In this document: piece after piece, positions 15,443-22,568 of the stretch | Layout: each line of letters opens with the position of its first letter | Position numbering within the stretch: the stretch's first letter is position 1 | Origin: Proteobacteria bacterium SG_bin9 | GTDB taxonomy: Bacteria > Pseudomonadota > Alphaproteobacteria > Rhizobiales > Xanthobacteraceae | Direction: 5' to 3' | Assembly (NCBI GenBank): GCA_002083525.1 | Contig: LWDM01000035.1 | Span: 5,947-32,284 of the forward strand | Length of the DNA: 26,338 bases | Notes under the pieces: generated by a model | What the model saw: only the letters and a program-made list of their open reading frames with translations | What the model was told of the DNA's origin: nothing | Databases searched by the model: none | Translations under genes and position numbers: made by a program

Positions 15443-16456
15443 ATGATGTCGCGGCGATGCGTTGTGGCCGGCATTGCGGTGGCGTCCGCGGTGTTCATGT
15501 CAATCTCCGGCCGCGCGATTGCGCAGGACAAGCTGCCGGTTTCCAACGACATCGTGGTGACGCTGCTCGGCACGGGTGCGCCGGTGCCAAGTCCCACACG
15601 ATTTGGACCGGCAACGCTGGTGCAGGCCGGTGGATTGAATTTGCTGTTCGATGCAGGGCGAGGCGTCACGGTGCGGCTGTTTCAACTCGGCCTATCGTCC
15701 GGCAATGGCATCGATGCTGTCTTTCTGACCCATTATCATTCTGACCACGTTGCCGGACTGCCTGATCTCTGGATGACCGGATACATGTTCGGGCCGTTCG
15801 GATCGCGCGCCAAGGCGCTGCGCTTGTGGGGTCCTTCGGACGGCACGAGCACGCCCAGCGGTGTGGCGAAGATCGCCGAAGGATTGGCCGAAGCGTTTTC
15901 CGATGACGTGCGCATCCGTCAGGCGGATGAAAAGATCGCAGCCGCTGCCACCAAGATCGAGGCGCGCGATTTTCAGGGCGATCGCGTGGTGTTCGAGGAG
16001 GCCGGCGTCAAGGTCACCGCGTTCAACGTCAATCACGGCGACCTGATCAAGCCGTCGGTCGGCTATCGCATCGATTACGCCGGACGATCCGTCACGATTT
16101 CCGGCGACACGAAGTTCGACGAGAACCTGATCAAGTACGCGACGGGGACGGACCTCCTGATCCACGAGGTCTTCGCCATGTCCGAGCAGATGGCGAAGCT
16201 GCCGCAGCTCAAGCCGATCGCGGCGCATCACACCTCGCCCGAGGAGGCGGGTGTCGTGTTCTCGCGCGCGAAGCCGAAGCTCGCGGCCTATTCGCACATC
16301 GTGCTTCTCGGCATCGAGGTCCGCGAGCTCGTGTCGCGGACGCAAGGCGCCTATCAAGGGCCGCTCGAGGTCGGCGAGGACCTCATGCGCTTCACCATCG
16401 GCGATCGTGTGGTCGCGAAGAAGTGGAGCCCGGAGCTTCGCAAGTATCCGGACTAG
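15443..16456 (+). CDS. Exported metallo-beta-lactamase-fold hydrolase
   Basis: A 337-residue protein with a typical Sec signal peptide: MMSRR, a hydrophobic core VVAGIAVASAVF, and a likely cleavage after GRAIAQ at about residue 28. The mature part has the MBL zinc site H97, H99, D101, H102 (THYHSDHVAG), H198 (NHGD), D222 (SGDTKFD) and H285 (YSHIV). LLGTGAPVPSPTRFGPA at its start is shared with RNase Z and the AtsA arylsulfatase-like branch. Being periplasmic, it is not a tRNA processing enzyme; a phosphodiester, sulfate ester or lactone hydrolase is more likely. The frame is open from 15383, but the two adjacent ATG codons at 15443 and 15446 follow GGTGGG and start a proper signal peptide. 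Confidence 0.88.
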   Translation: MMSRRCVVAGIAVASAVFMSISGRAIAQDKLPVSNDIVVTLLGTGAPVPSPTRFGPATLVQAGGLNLLFDAGRGVTVRLFQLGLSSGNGIDAVFLTHYHSDHVAGLPDLWMTGYMFGPFGSRAKALRLWGPSDGTSTPSGVAKIAEGLAEAFSDDVRIRQADEKIAAAATKIEARDFQGDRVVFEEAGVKVTAFNVNHGDLIKPSVGYRIDYAGRSVTISGDTKFDENLIKYATGTDLLIHEVFAMSEQMAKLPQLKPIAAHHTSPEEAGVVFSRAKPKLAAYSHIVLLGIEVRELVSRTQGAYQGPLEVGEDLMRFTIGDRVVAKKWSPELRKYPD

Positions 16457-16475
16457 AGCACGCTCAAGAATATGC

Positions 16476-17003
16476 TCAGAGCTTCGGCATGTGGACCTCG
16501 ATGCCGAGGTCTGCGAGCGCTTTCAGCATCCGCTCCGGCGGCTTCGTCTCGACCGGCACGACCTTGCCGGTTTCGAGCAGGCTTTTGAGCATCGACATGA
16601 TGGCCGGCCAGCCGTTGCGGCCGCCTTCGAGGATGTCGTCGCTGATCGGACGATCCTGCGATTGCGTCAATGTCAGCCGAACGTTGCCTTTGCCCGCGGG
16701 CTCGATGGCGTAGGTCACGAGCGTGGTGCCGAGTTTTTCGACGAGGCCTGGCCAGTTGACGTTCCAGGTCATGGTGAGGCGCTTGGGCGGATCGTGCTCG
16801 ATCACGTCGCCGGAGATGTGCTGTGTCCCGTCCGGCAGGTGCACGAGGAATTTTCCACCGACCTTCGGCTCGACCGTGACGCTCATGCCGTGGAAGTAAT
16901 GCTTGCTGAATTCGGCCTGCGTCAGCGCTTCCCACACCTTCTCGGGCGTGGAGGCGATGTAGATCGCGTAGACGAAGACGGGCTTGAATTGGCTGGTATC
17001 CAT
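16476..17003 (-). CDS. SRPBCC (AHSA1-like) domain protein, second of the ArsR operon
   Basis: A 175-residue START/Bet v1-like protein. The N-terminal FVYAIYIASTPEKVWEALT (about 10-28) and YFHGMSVTVEPKVGGKFLV are classic AHSA1 (activator of Hsp90-like) landmarks. VTYAIEPAGKGNVRLTLTQSQD and GWPAIMSMLKSLLETGK complete the fold. A C-terminal extension of about 30 residues follows the SRPBCC core. These proteins bind small hydrophobic ligands or act as unknown cofactors; no catalytic residue can be assigned. The ATG at 17003 has GAGG five bases upstream; an in-frame GTG at 17018 is less likely. It lies 37 nt downstream of its paralogue on the same strand and is probably co-transcribed with it and arsR. 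Confidence 0.9.
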   Translation of the reverse strand: MDTSQFKPVFVYAIYIASTPEKVWEALTQAEFSKHYFHGMSVTVEPKVGGKFLVHLPDGTQHISGDVIEHDPPKRLTMTWNVNWPGLVEKLGTTLVTYAIEPAGKGNVRLTLTQSQDRPISDDILEGGRNGWPAIMSMLKSLLETGKVVPVETKPPERMLKALADLGIEVHMPKL

Positions 17004-17040
17004 GATGGCCTCACACACGCACGTTGATTCAGTTGGAATG

Positions 17041-17487
17041 TCAGTTGACGAAGTCTTCGGGCATCGGCCGCCCGGTTTCGAGCCAGCTCTTCAGGCTTGA
17101 GAGCACCATCGGCCAGCCCGTCGAAATGCTCGGCAGCACCTTGCTTCCCGGCGGGAAGTCCTCGTGGGTGACGGTGAGCTTGACGTACTTGCCTTTGCGT
17201 TCGAGATCGAAGGTGACGCGCGACGCTGTCTCCTTCGCCATCTCCGGATCGTAGATCGCATGCCATGAATAGGAGAGGCGGGTCACCGGCTCGAAGATCA
17301 GCACCTCGCCGTCGTCGGTGACGCGGCCGTCCTTGCCGAGCTTGATCGGCGCGCCGACTGTCCAGTCCGAGCAGACGCTGTAGCCGAACCAGTAACGCTG
17401 CATGATGGCTGCGTCGGTCAGCGCCGCCCACACTTTCTCGGGCGTGGTTTCGATGAAGGTGACGTAGACGAATTCCGGCTTACTCAT
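17041..17487 (-). CDS. SRPBCC (AHSA1-like) domain protein, first of the ArsR operon
   Basis: A 148-residue SRPBCC protein beginning MSKPEFVYVTFIETTPEKVW, a standard AHSA1 start, with YWFGYSVCSDWTVGAPIKL, TRLSYSWHAIYDPE and GWPMVLSSLKSWLETGRP. It shares the general fold and the GWP...LKS.LETG ending with the next gene, so the two are likely diverged duplicates. The ATG at 17487 overlaps the end of arsR by eight bases (ATGAGTAA), which points to translational coupling. GGAG lies about eight bases upstream. ArsR-SRPBCC pairs are common in this bacterial group, but their physiological role is not known. Confidence 0.92.
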   Translation of the reverse strand: MSKPEFVYVTFIETTPEKVWAALTDAAIMQRYWFGYSVCSDWTVGAPIKLGKDGRVTDDGEVLIFEPVTRLSYSWHAIYDPEMAKETASRVTFDLERKGKYVKLTVTHEDFPPGSKVLPSISTGWPMVLSSLKSWLETGRPMPEDFVN

Positions 17488-17794
17488 CACGCGACTCCAG
17501 ATGCCGTTTCAACTCGCTGAGCGCGACGAGGCGTGCGCGCTCGAATTTCCTGATCCATCGCTCGCCGATCTGATGGATCGGCACCGGGTTCAGGTAGTGC
17601 AGCTTCTCGCGCCCATGCTTGATCGTCGCCACGAGGTTCGCGGCTTCGAGAATGGCGAGATGCTTGGTCACGGCCTGCCGCGTCATGGCGAGGCCGTCGC
17701 AGAGTTCGTTCAAGGTCTGCCCGTTGCGGGCATGCAGACGGTCCAGCAGCGATCGCCGTGAGGAATCGGCCAGCGCCTTGAAGACCTCGTCCAT
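17480..17794 (-). CDS. ArsR-family winged-helix regulator
   Basis: A 104-residue winged-helix repressor. MDEVFKALADSSRRSLLDRL is the usual N-terminus, the recognition helix is in LAMTRQAVTKHLAILEAANL, and VATIKHGREKLHYLNPVPI is the wing. No Cys-rich metal site of the ArsR or SmtB type is visible, so it probably does not sense arsenite. It belongs to the branch that accompanies SRPBCC genes. The ATG at 17794 was preferred to a TTG at 17812, because that codon lies inside the palindromic operator and the ATG matches the family start. The gene leads a three-gene minus-strand operon, with an eight-base overlap into the next gene. Confidence 0.93.
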   Translation of the reverse strand: MDEVFKALADSSRRSLLDRLHARNGQTLNELCDGLAMTRQAVTKHLAILEAANLVATIKHGREKLHYLNPVPIHQIGERWIRKFERARLVALSELKRHLESRDE

Positions 17795-17808
17795 GCCGTC
17801 GACAATAG

Positions 17809-17824
17809 GCAACCAAATGGTTGC
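17809..17824. promoter_or_regulatory. Perfect palindrome, probable ArsR operator
   Basis: GCAACC-AAAT-GGTTGC is an inverted repeat of 6 bp arms beginning 15 bases upstream of the arsR ATG (17794). Its size and place fit an ArsR dimer blocking the operon promoter. Binding is inferred. Confidence 0.65.
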
Positions 17825-17952
17825 ATGTCAAGCGGCAAGAATAAGGACAAGAAAAATGGCACGAGAAAGCCCGATGAACCGGGGGCATCGGTGCCTCGAC
17901 ATAAGGTCCAGCGGCATTCGCCGCGGGGGAATTTTCAGGGGGAACTGTCCGC

Positions 17953-18909
17953 GTGCCGTGGTTCGTTTACGCCATTCCGCTGGCCATGATCGCGTTGATC
18001 GCGGGCGCCGCGCTCTACAAGTATCTCGAGGTGCGGCAGGCGAGCGATTGGCCGTCGGTGATCGGCAAGGTCGTCGTTTCCACCTCCGAAGTGCGCAAGG
18101 TGAAGACGTTCGACGACAACGCCGCGAGCGGCCGCGGCGAGGAAGAGCGCAACTTCGCCAAGATCATCTACGAGTACACCGTCGACGGCGAAAAGTTGCG
18201 CGGCAGCCGCGTGTCCATCGGCGAGGACCTCGGTAACTTCGAGGTCGCGGAAACGATCGCGAAGTATCCGGTCGGCACGGTGGTCACCGTCTACTTTAAT
18301 CCGCGCCATCCGGAGCGCGCCGTGCTCGAGCGCGACGCACCGCAGGGCGTTTTCGGCTGCGTCATCTGGATGGTGGTGATCGGACTGGGGCTCACCTTCG
18401 GTGGATTCTACGGTTTCGAGAAACTCGGCGAGCTGATCGACAAGGCCGCGATCAAGCCCGACAACGTCAAGGCGACGATCGCCTTCGGTGCGTTCGGTAC
18501 GGTGGTGGCGCTGTTCGCGATCCTGATGCAGCGCGCGGCGGCAAAGCAGCGCGCCTGGCCGGTGATCGATGGCAAGATCGTGCAGTCGGAGGTCGAGCAG
18601 TTCGAGGGCCGGACCGATTCCGGCAGGCCGCAGACGACGTACCGCTCGCGCATTTCCTGGTGCTACCGTTACAACAACATCGACTATCGCGGCAACAACC
18701 AGACGTCGGGCTCGCAGGTCACGTCGAACATGCAAGGCTTCGCCAAGCGCGCGGTGGCGAAATTTCCGCTCGGTAAGAAGGTGAAGGTCTACGTCAATCC
18801 CGACAATCCGTCGGAAGCGACGCTCAATCCGAGCGCCTGGTACGTCTGGCTGTTATGGATCGTCGCGTTCGCGGTGTGGGGCGTCGCCTACATGGCGTCG
18901 CAGCGCTGA
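17953..18909 (+). CDS. DUF3592 membrane protein with two tandem domains
   Basis: A 318-residue membrane protein. An N-terminal helix (about 5-22) precedes a soluble segment, two helices lie at about 137-155 and 173-190, and a C-terminal helix is at about 297-315. Each soluble half shows the DUF3592 layout: a strand starting WPSVIGKVV or WPVIDGKIV, then tyrosine-rich strands (IIYEYTVDGEKLRGSR; ISWCYRYNNIDYRGNN), then YPVGTVVTVYFNPRHPERAVL or FPLGKKVKVYVNPDNPSEATL. The gene is therefore an internal duplication. Function is unknown; envelope location is inferred. The GTG start follows AGGGGGAA by about ten bases. A long palindromic repeat follows the stop. Confidence 0.85.
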   Translation: MPWFVYAIPLAMIALIAGAALYKYLEVRQASDWPSVIGKVVVSTSEVRKVKTFDDNAASGRGEEERNFAKIIYEYTVDGEKLRGSRVSIGEDLGNFEVAETIAKYPVGTVVTVYFNPRHPERAVLERDAPQGVFGCVIWMVVIGLGLTFGGFYGFEKLGELIDKAAIKPDNVKATIAFGAFGTVVALFAILMQRAAAKQRAWPVIDGKIVQSEVEQFEGRTDSGRPQTTYRSRISWCYRYNNIDYRGNNQTSGSQVTSNMQGFAKRAVAKFPLGKKVKVYVNPDNPSEATLNPSAWYVWLLWIVAFAVWGVAYMASQR

Positions 18910-18916
18910 TTTCTTT

Positions 18917-19047
18917 CCCTCTCCCCTTGTGGGAGAGGGTGCCTGAGCGAAGCGAAGGCGGGTGAGGGGTGCCGCACGCTCTAACCCCTCACCCGGCTCA
19001 ATCTCGCTTTGCTCGATCTCGCCACCCTCTCCCACAAGGGGAGAGGG
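18917..19047 (+). repeat. Long dispersed palindrome (CCCTCTCCCC...GGGGAGAGGG)
   Basis: The outer arms CCCTCTCCCCTTGTGGGAGA and the matching right arm (19027-19047) are near-perfect. Inner arms GGGTGAGGGG and CCCCTCACCC pair too. It separates two convergent genes and is probably transcribed as a strong hairpin. From memory it is a widespread intergenic repeat in Rhizobiales. Confidence 0.85.
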
Positions 19048-19854
19048 TTAGACCAAATGCCCCTCGCTCCGCAGTGTCGCTTCGATCTCGGCAAACACGC
19101 GCACCAGCCGCTCCGCCCATTCGATCTGTCCGGCCTCTTCCGCGATGAGATCCTGACGGATTTCGATGCCGGTGGTCATCAGCCCGCGCTTCTCGCCATG
19201 CACGGGGATCGTGTAGTCGGTGGTGTCGCTCACCGCATACGGTTCGTTGTCGCCGACGACGAGACCCGCTTCCTGCTTCAGCAACCTCAAGAGCAGCGGC
19301 GGCAGCCGCGTGTCGTGCTGATAGAGCGTGCCGATGTGCCAGGGCCGCGCGATGCCCGAATAGACCGGCGTGAAGCTGTGCAAGGACACCAGCATCGTCG
19401 GCGCACCGGCGTTGGCGCGTGCGTCGAGCGTCTCGCCGATGCGATGATGATACGGCTGAAAGACGTGGAGCTGCCGTGCCTCGATCTGGTCGGCGGTGAG
19501 ACCTTCGTTGCCGGGGATCGTCGTGGCCTCGCTGAACAGCGGCACGGAGCCCGGACTCGTGAACGGCCGGTTGCAGTCGATGACAAGCCGCGAATAGCGC
19601 TGTGCAATCAGGTGCGCGCCGAGCGCATTCGCCACCCGCGTCGCAACACCGGCGATGCCGATGTCCCATGCGATGTGCCGTTCGCGTTCGCTGGCGGAAA
19701 CGCCGAGGTCGCCCAGCGCACGCGGGATCAGGCGGCCGTAGTGATCACAAGTGAACAGGAATGGCGAGCTGCTGCCGGGGTTCAGCTCCAGCACCGGCGG
19801 AACTTCGCCGTCCCCCAGGAGTAAATAAGCATCGTCTTCAGTGCTGATGGTCAT
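19048..19854 (-). CDS. N-formylglutamate amidohydrolase family protein
   Basis: A 268-residue protein of the HutG/N-formylglutamate amidohydrolase family, which releases formate from N-formyl-glutamate or related N-acyl amino acids. Landmarks are SPFLFTCDHYGRLIPRAL near the N-terminus, HIAWDIG, RLVIDCNRPFTSPGS, the central MLVSLHSFTPVYSG, and GLVVGDNEPYAVSDTTDYTI, then IEIRQDLIAEEAGQ. Histidine, aspartate and glutamate residues in these blocks are the likely zinc ligands. No other histidine-degradation gene is adjacent, so a hut pathway role is not supported by context. The ATG at 19854 was preferred to a GTG at 19893 because family proteins begin shortly before YLLLGDGEVPPVLELN. Confidence 0.9.
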   Translation of the reverse strand: MTISTEDDAYLLLGDGEVPPVLELNPGSSSPFLFTCDHYGRLIPRALGDLGVSASERERHIAWDIGIAGVATRVANALGAHLIAQRYSRLVIDCNRPFTSPGSVPLFSEATTIPGNEGLTADQIEARQLHVFQPYHHRIGETLDARANAGAPTMLVSLHSFTPVYSGIARPWHIGTLYQHDTRLPPLLLRLLKQEAGLVVGDNEPYAVSDTTDYTIPVHGEKRGLMTTGIEIRQDLIAEEAGQIEWAERLVRVFAEIEATLRSEGHLV

Positions 19855-20012
19855 CGGTTCAGACAGGTTCGTACCGGGCCGGCCCACTGCCACGCGAGAA
19901 GGCAGCCCTAGCCCAAGAGTTGATCATGCTCAAGATCATAGACCCTATAGACTCGGATGTGTCCCGGCTGACGCGGCGAGTATTGACACCGGTCGTGCCG
20001 AGCGGAAAGCCC

Positions 20013-20825
20013 ATGAAGATCAAGGTCGGCTTCGAAATTACCTACGCCGCGCCGCAGCCGACGCCGATGGTGATCATGCTCAACATTCATCCCTCGCGCG
20101 CGGCTGACATCATCGGCAAGGAAAAAATCTGGTCGAAGCCCGATGTGCCAATTCGTTTTTATCGCGACAGTTTCGGCAATGTCTGCGGCCGCCTGACGGC
20201 GCCGGCCGGCGGCATCACGCTGTTCGGCGACGCGCTGGTGCGCGACAGCGGCAAGCCGGATGCGATCGCGCTCAAGGCCGAGCAACTGCCGATCGAGAAG
20301 TTGCCCGACGACGTACTGCTGTATCTGATGCCGAGCCGCTACTGCGAGACCGACAAGCTCACGGATATTGCGTGGAAGCTGTTCAAGGAGACCAAGCCCG
20401 GCTGGCCGCGCGTGCAGGCGATCAACGATTTCGTGCACAACCACATCAAGTTCGATTACCTGAAGGCCAATCCGAGCAAGACCGCCCTTGGCGTCTACGA
20501 GGAAAAGACCGGCGTCTGCCGCGATTTCGCGCATCTCGCCGTCACGCTCAACCGCTGCATGAACATCCCGGCGCGTTATGTGACCGGTTACCTCGGGGAT
20601 ATCGGGGTGCCGCCCGATCCGGCGCCGATGGACTTTTCCGGCTGGTACGAGGTTTATCTCTCAGGGAAGTGGCATACGTTCGACGCCCGGCATAACGAGC
20701 CGCGCATCGGCCGTATCCTGATGGGAACGGGCCGCGACGCCGCCGACGTGGCGTTGACGACCAGTTTTGGCCACGTCGACTTGAAAACGTTCATCGTCCA
20801 TACAGATGAAGTCTTGGATAAATAA
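20013..20825 (+). CDS. Transglutaminase-like domain protein
   Basis: A 270-residue cysteine-protease-fold protein. An N-terminal beta domain (MKIKVGFEITYAAPQPTPMV) precedes the transglutaminase core. The triad is C169 in KTGVCRDFAHLA, H221 in KWHTFDARHN and D224. Such bacterial proteins are likely peptidases or amidases of unknown substrate and often accompany proteasome-like or peptide-modification genes; no such genes are nearby. The frame is open from 19920, but MKIKVGFEITY is the family start and AGCGGAAAG precedes it, so 20013 was chosen. A gamma-glutamylcyclotransferase-like gene follows after 35 nt on the same strand and may be co-transcribed, hinting at gamma-glutamyl or peptide turnover. 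Confidence 0.9.
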   Translation: MKIKVGFEITYAAPQPTPMVIMLNIHPSRAADIIGKEKIWSKPDVPIRFYRDSFGNVCGRLTAPAGGITLFGDALVRDSGKPDAIALKAEQLPIEKLPDDVLLYLMPSRYCETDKLTDIAWKLFKETKPGWPRVQAINDFVHNHIKFDYLKANPSKTALGVYEEKTGVCRDFAHLAVTLNRCMNIPARYVTGYLGDIGVPPDPAPMDFSGWYEVYLSGKWHTFDARHNEPRIGRILMGTGRDAADVALTTSFGHVDLKTFIVHTDEVLDK

Positions 20826-20860
20826 ATAAGCGAGACCCGCCCGAGGTTGGAAGATCAGTG

Positions 20861-21307
20861 ATGCGCGCCGACAGAGACGACCATCCGGTCTCGTCCGAAT
20901 TCCTCTTCGTCTACGGGACGTTGATGCGTGGCTACCCGCACCCGATGGCGCGGGAGCTGGCGCAGCGGGCGGCCTACAAGGGCCGGGCGACCTATCAGGG
21001 GCGGCTGTTTCTGGTGGAAAGCTATCCCGGCGCGGTGCCGTCGGCGAACAAGGACGATGTCGTGCATGGCGAAGTCTTCCACCTGCACGACCTCGCTTAT
21101 CTGACGGCCTTCGATCATTACGAGGCGTGCGGCCCCGACGCATCCAGCCCGACCCAATATCGCCGCGTCATCCAGACGGTAAAGATGGAGAGCGGCGAGA
21201 CCGTTGAGACCTGGATTTATCTCTACAACTGGCCGACCAGCAAACTGACGCGTATCGCGTCGGGCCAATTTCCGATGCCGGCGACATCCTCGCCGGATTT
21301 GCTCTGA
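20861..21307 (+). CDS. Gamma-glutamylcyclotransferase-like (AIG2-type) protein
   Basis: A 148-residue protein with the GGCT/AIG2 fold. The substrate loop is FVYGTLMRGYPHP (16-28), where the family pattern is YGSLxxG. The candidate catalytic acid is E88 in FDHYEACGP. Enzymes of this fold convert gamma-glutamyl amines or peptides to 5-oxoproline, though many family members are uncharacterised. GGAAG precedes the start; the GTG at 20858 and the ATG at 20861 are adjacent and the ATG was chosen. It follows the transglutaminase-like gene closely, so an operon is likely. GNAT follows 41 nt downstream. Confidence 0.88.
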   Translation: MRADRDDHPVSSEFLFVYGTLMRGYPHPMARELAQRAAYKGRATYQGRLFLVESYPGAVPSANKDDVVHGEVFHLHDLAYLTAFDHYEACGPDASSPTQYRRVIQTVKMESGETVETWIYLYNWPTSKLTRIASGQFPMPATSSPDLL

Positions 21308-21348
21308 ACCTCGGCCGCGCTAAAAGCGTCCCGTTTTCGGGGCCGCTC

Positions 21349-21840
21349 ATGTCCGTTCACCTCCGTGCCTATGCAAACACCGACGCGCCGGTCATCAACC
21401 GGCTCGCCGTGCTCGCCTTCAGCCAGTACAGCGACAAATACAACGACTGGCCCGCGCTCGCGAAAGTCATGGAGCGCATGTCGGATATGGCGGCGACGGC
21501 GGAAATCATCATTGCCGAACATGACAACCGCATCATCGGCGCGGTCGGCTATCTGCCGCCGTTTGCCGCGAAGCAGGCGCATTTCAAGAAAGAATGGCCG
21601 CTGGTGCGCATGCTGGTAGTCGATCCGCAGGCGCGCGGGCTTGGCGCTGGCCGTGCACTAACCGAGGCGTGCGTCGAGCGCGCCCGCCGCGACAACGCGC
21701 CCGAGATCGCGCTTCACACCAGCGAGATGATGACGGTGGCGCTGCCGCTGTATCTGCGCATGGGTTTCGTGCGGGTCGCGGATGCGCCGCCGCTGTTCGG
21801 CGTGCCGTACGGCATCTACGTGAAGCCGTTGAACACTTAA
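21349..21840 (+). CDS. GNAT-family N-acetyltransferase
   Basis: A 163-residue acetyl-CoA-dependent acyltransferase. Motif A, with the pyrophosphate-binding loop, is VRMLVVDPQARGLGAGRALT (86-105). The region YLRMGFVRVADAPPLFGVPY near the C-terminus is motif B. The substrate is unknown. The ATG at 21349 follows a weak ribosome site. The last codon, TAA at 21838-21840, overlaps the stop codon of the convergent chlorite dismutase gene, so the two genes end tail-to-tail with no space. The gene probably belongs with the two preceding plus-strand genes. Confidence 0.88.
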   Translation: MSVHLRAYANTDAPVINRLAVLAFSQYSDKYNDWPALAKVMERMSDMAATAEIIIAEHDNRIIGAVGYLPPFAAKQAHFKKEWPLVRMLVVDPQARGLGAGRALTEACVERARRDNAPEIALHTSEMMTVALPLYLRMGFVRVADAPPLFGVPYGIYVKPLNT

Positions 21841-22394
21841 GCCCGCGTCAGCCGGATATCGACCTCGCGCTCGACGAAAGCCCATTCCGGCGTTTGCCGC
21901 AAATGCGCGACGAGCTGTTCGAAGTCATCGGCGTGTTCAGGCGCGTATTCGAACCAGGTGAGAAAGTCGAACGGCTGGCCGAGATCGCGCGCGTGATAGA
22001 GCTGCCGCGCGATGGCGGGCAGATACGTCATGCTGCCGGCGATGTGATGCGACTGCGCTTCGAAGATGTCGCGCCGCTCCTCCTGTGTCAGATCCCACCA
22101 TGCGGCCGACTTTTTGATCGGGATCAGCGCCGCGCATGTCGCTTCAGTCCGGCCGAGTCCGGCTTGCACGTTGACGAGAGCCGTCTTCTCGGCGCGTTCG
22201 ACATAGCGGACGTTGCTGGCGAAACCGGCGAGTTGCCAAAGCTGGTGGGAGGGTGGCTGTTGCGAGGAGGGCGCAAGCCGGTCGCTCGGCGTGATCGCGA
22301 GTCGCGCCGCGGCGGGGAGGCCATCGCCGCGCGCGGCCTCGCAGCGTGTCATGCGCCAGGCGCCGATATCTCCGGCCGAAAAGACGGTGAACAT
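21837..22394 (-). CDS. cld: Chlorite dismutase-type heme protein (short, lineage II)
   Basis: A 185-residue chlorite dismutase family protein. It closely resembles the short dimeric enzyme of Nitrobacter winogradskyi as I recall it: MFTVFSAGDIGAW, NVRYVERAEKTALVNVQAGLG, ATCAALIPIKKSAAWWDLTQ, SHHIAGSMTYLPAIARQLYH and PFDFLTWFEYAPEHADDFE. The proximal heme ligand H117 and the distal R130 match H114 and R127 of the Nitrobacter protein, so real chlorite-to-chloride-and-oxygen activity is possible. The ORF is open from 22487, but the ATG at 22394 gives the known length and N-terminus. Its natural role in bacteria lacking perchlorate reduction is unknown. No perchlorate or chlorate genes are nearby. 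It ends overlapping the GNAT gene. Confidence 0.93.
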   Translation of the reverse strand: MFTVFSAGDIGAWRMTRCEAARGDGLPAAARLAITPSDRLAPSSQQPPSHQLWQLAGFASNVRYVERAEKTALVNVQAGLGRTEATCAALIPIKKSAAWWDLTQEERRDIFEAQSHHIAGSMTYLPAIARQLYHARDLGQPFDFLTWFEYAPEHADDFEQLVAHLRQTPEWAFVEREVDIRLTRA

Positions 22395-22568
22395 GGTTCC
22401 GAGGGTACGGTTGTCGTGAGCGGCTGTTACGGAACGCTGCCAGATTTGTGCCAAACCTAAGCGTATCCTTGTGGATAGCGGCAACAAAAGCCCGGACTCT
22501 CCCGCCCAAGCGGGCCAGACCTATATTGATGACAGGTTGGGATAATCCCCGTTTGACGGCCTTTTCGA

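Noticed and set aside
19920..19940. GATCATGCTC match to the arm of the 4135-4184 palindrome
   Set aside because: Only one arm of about ten bases matches and no partner arm follows, so it is not a second repeat copy.
22527..22568. Alternative start or leader peptide for dnaG
   Set aside because: No in-frame start codon with a ribosome site before 22569, and the protein already begins at the domain edge.
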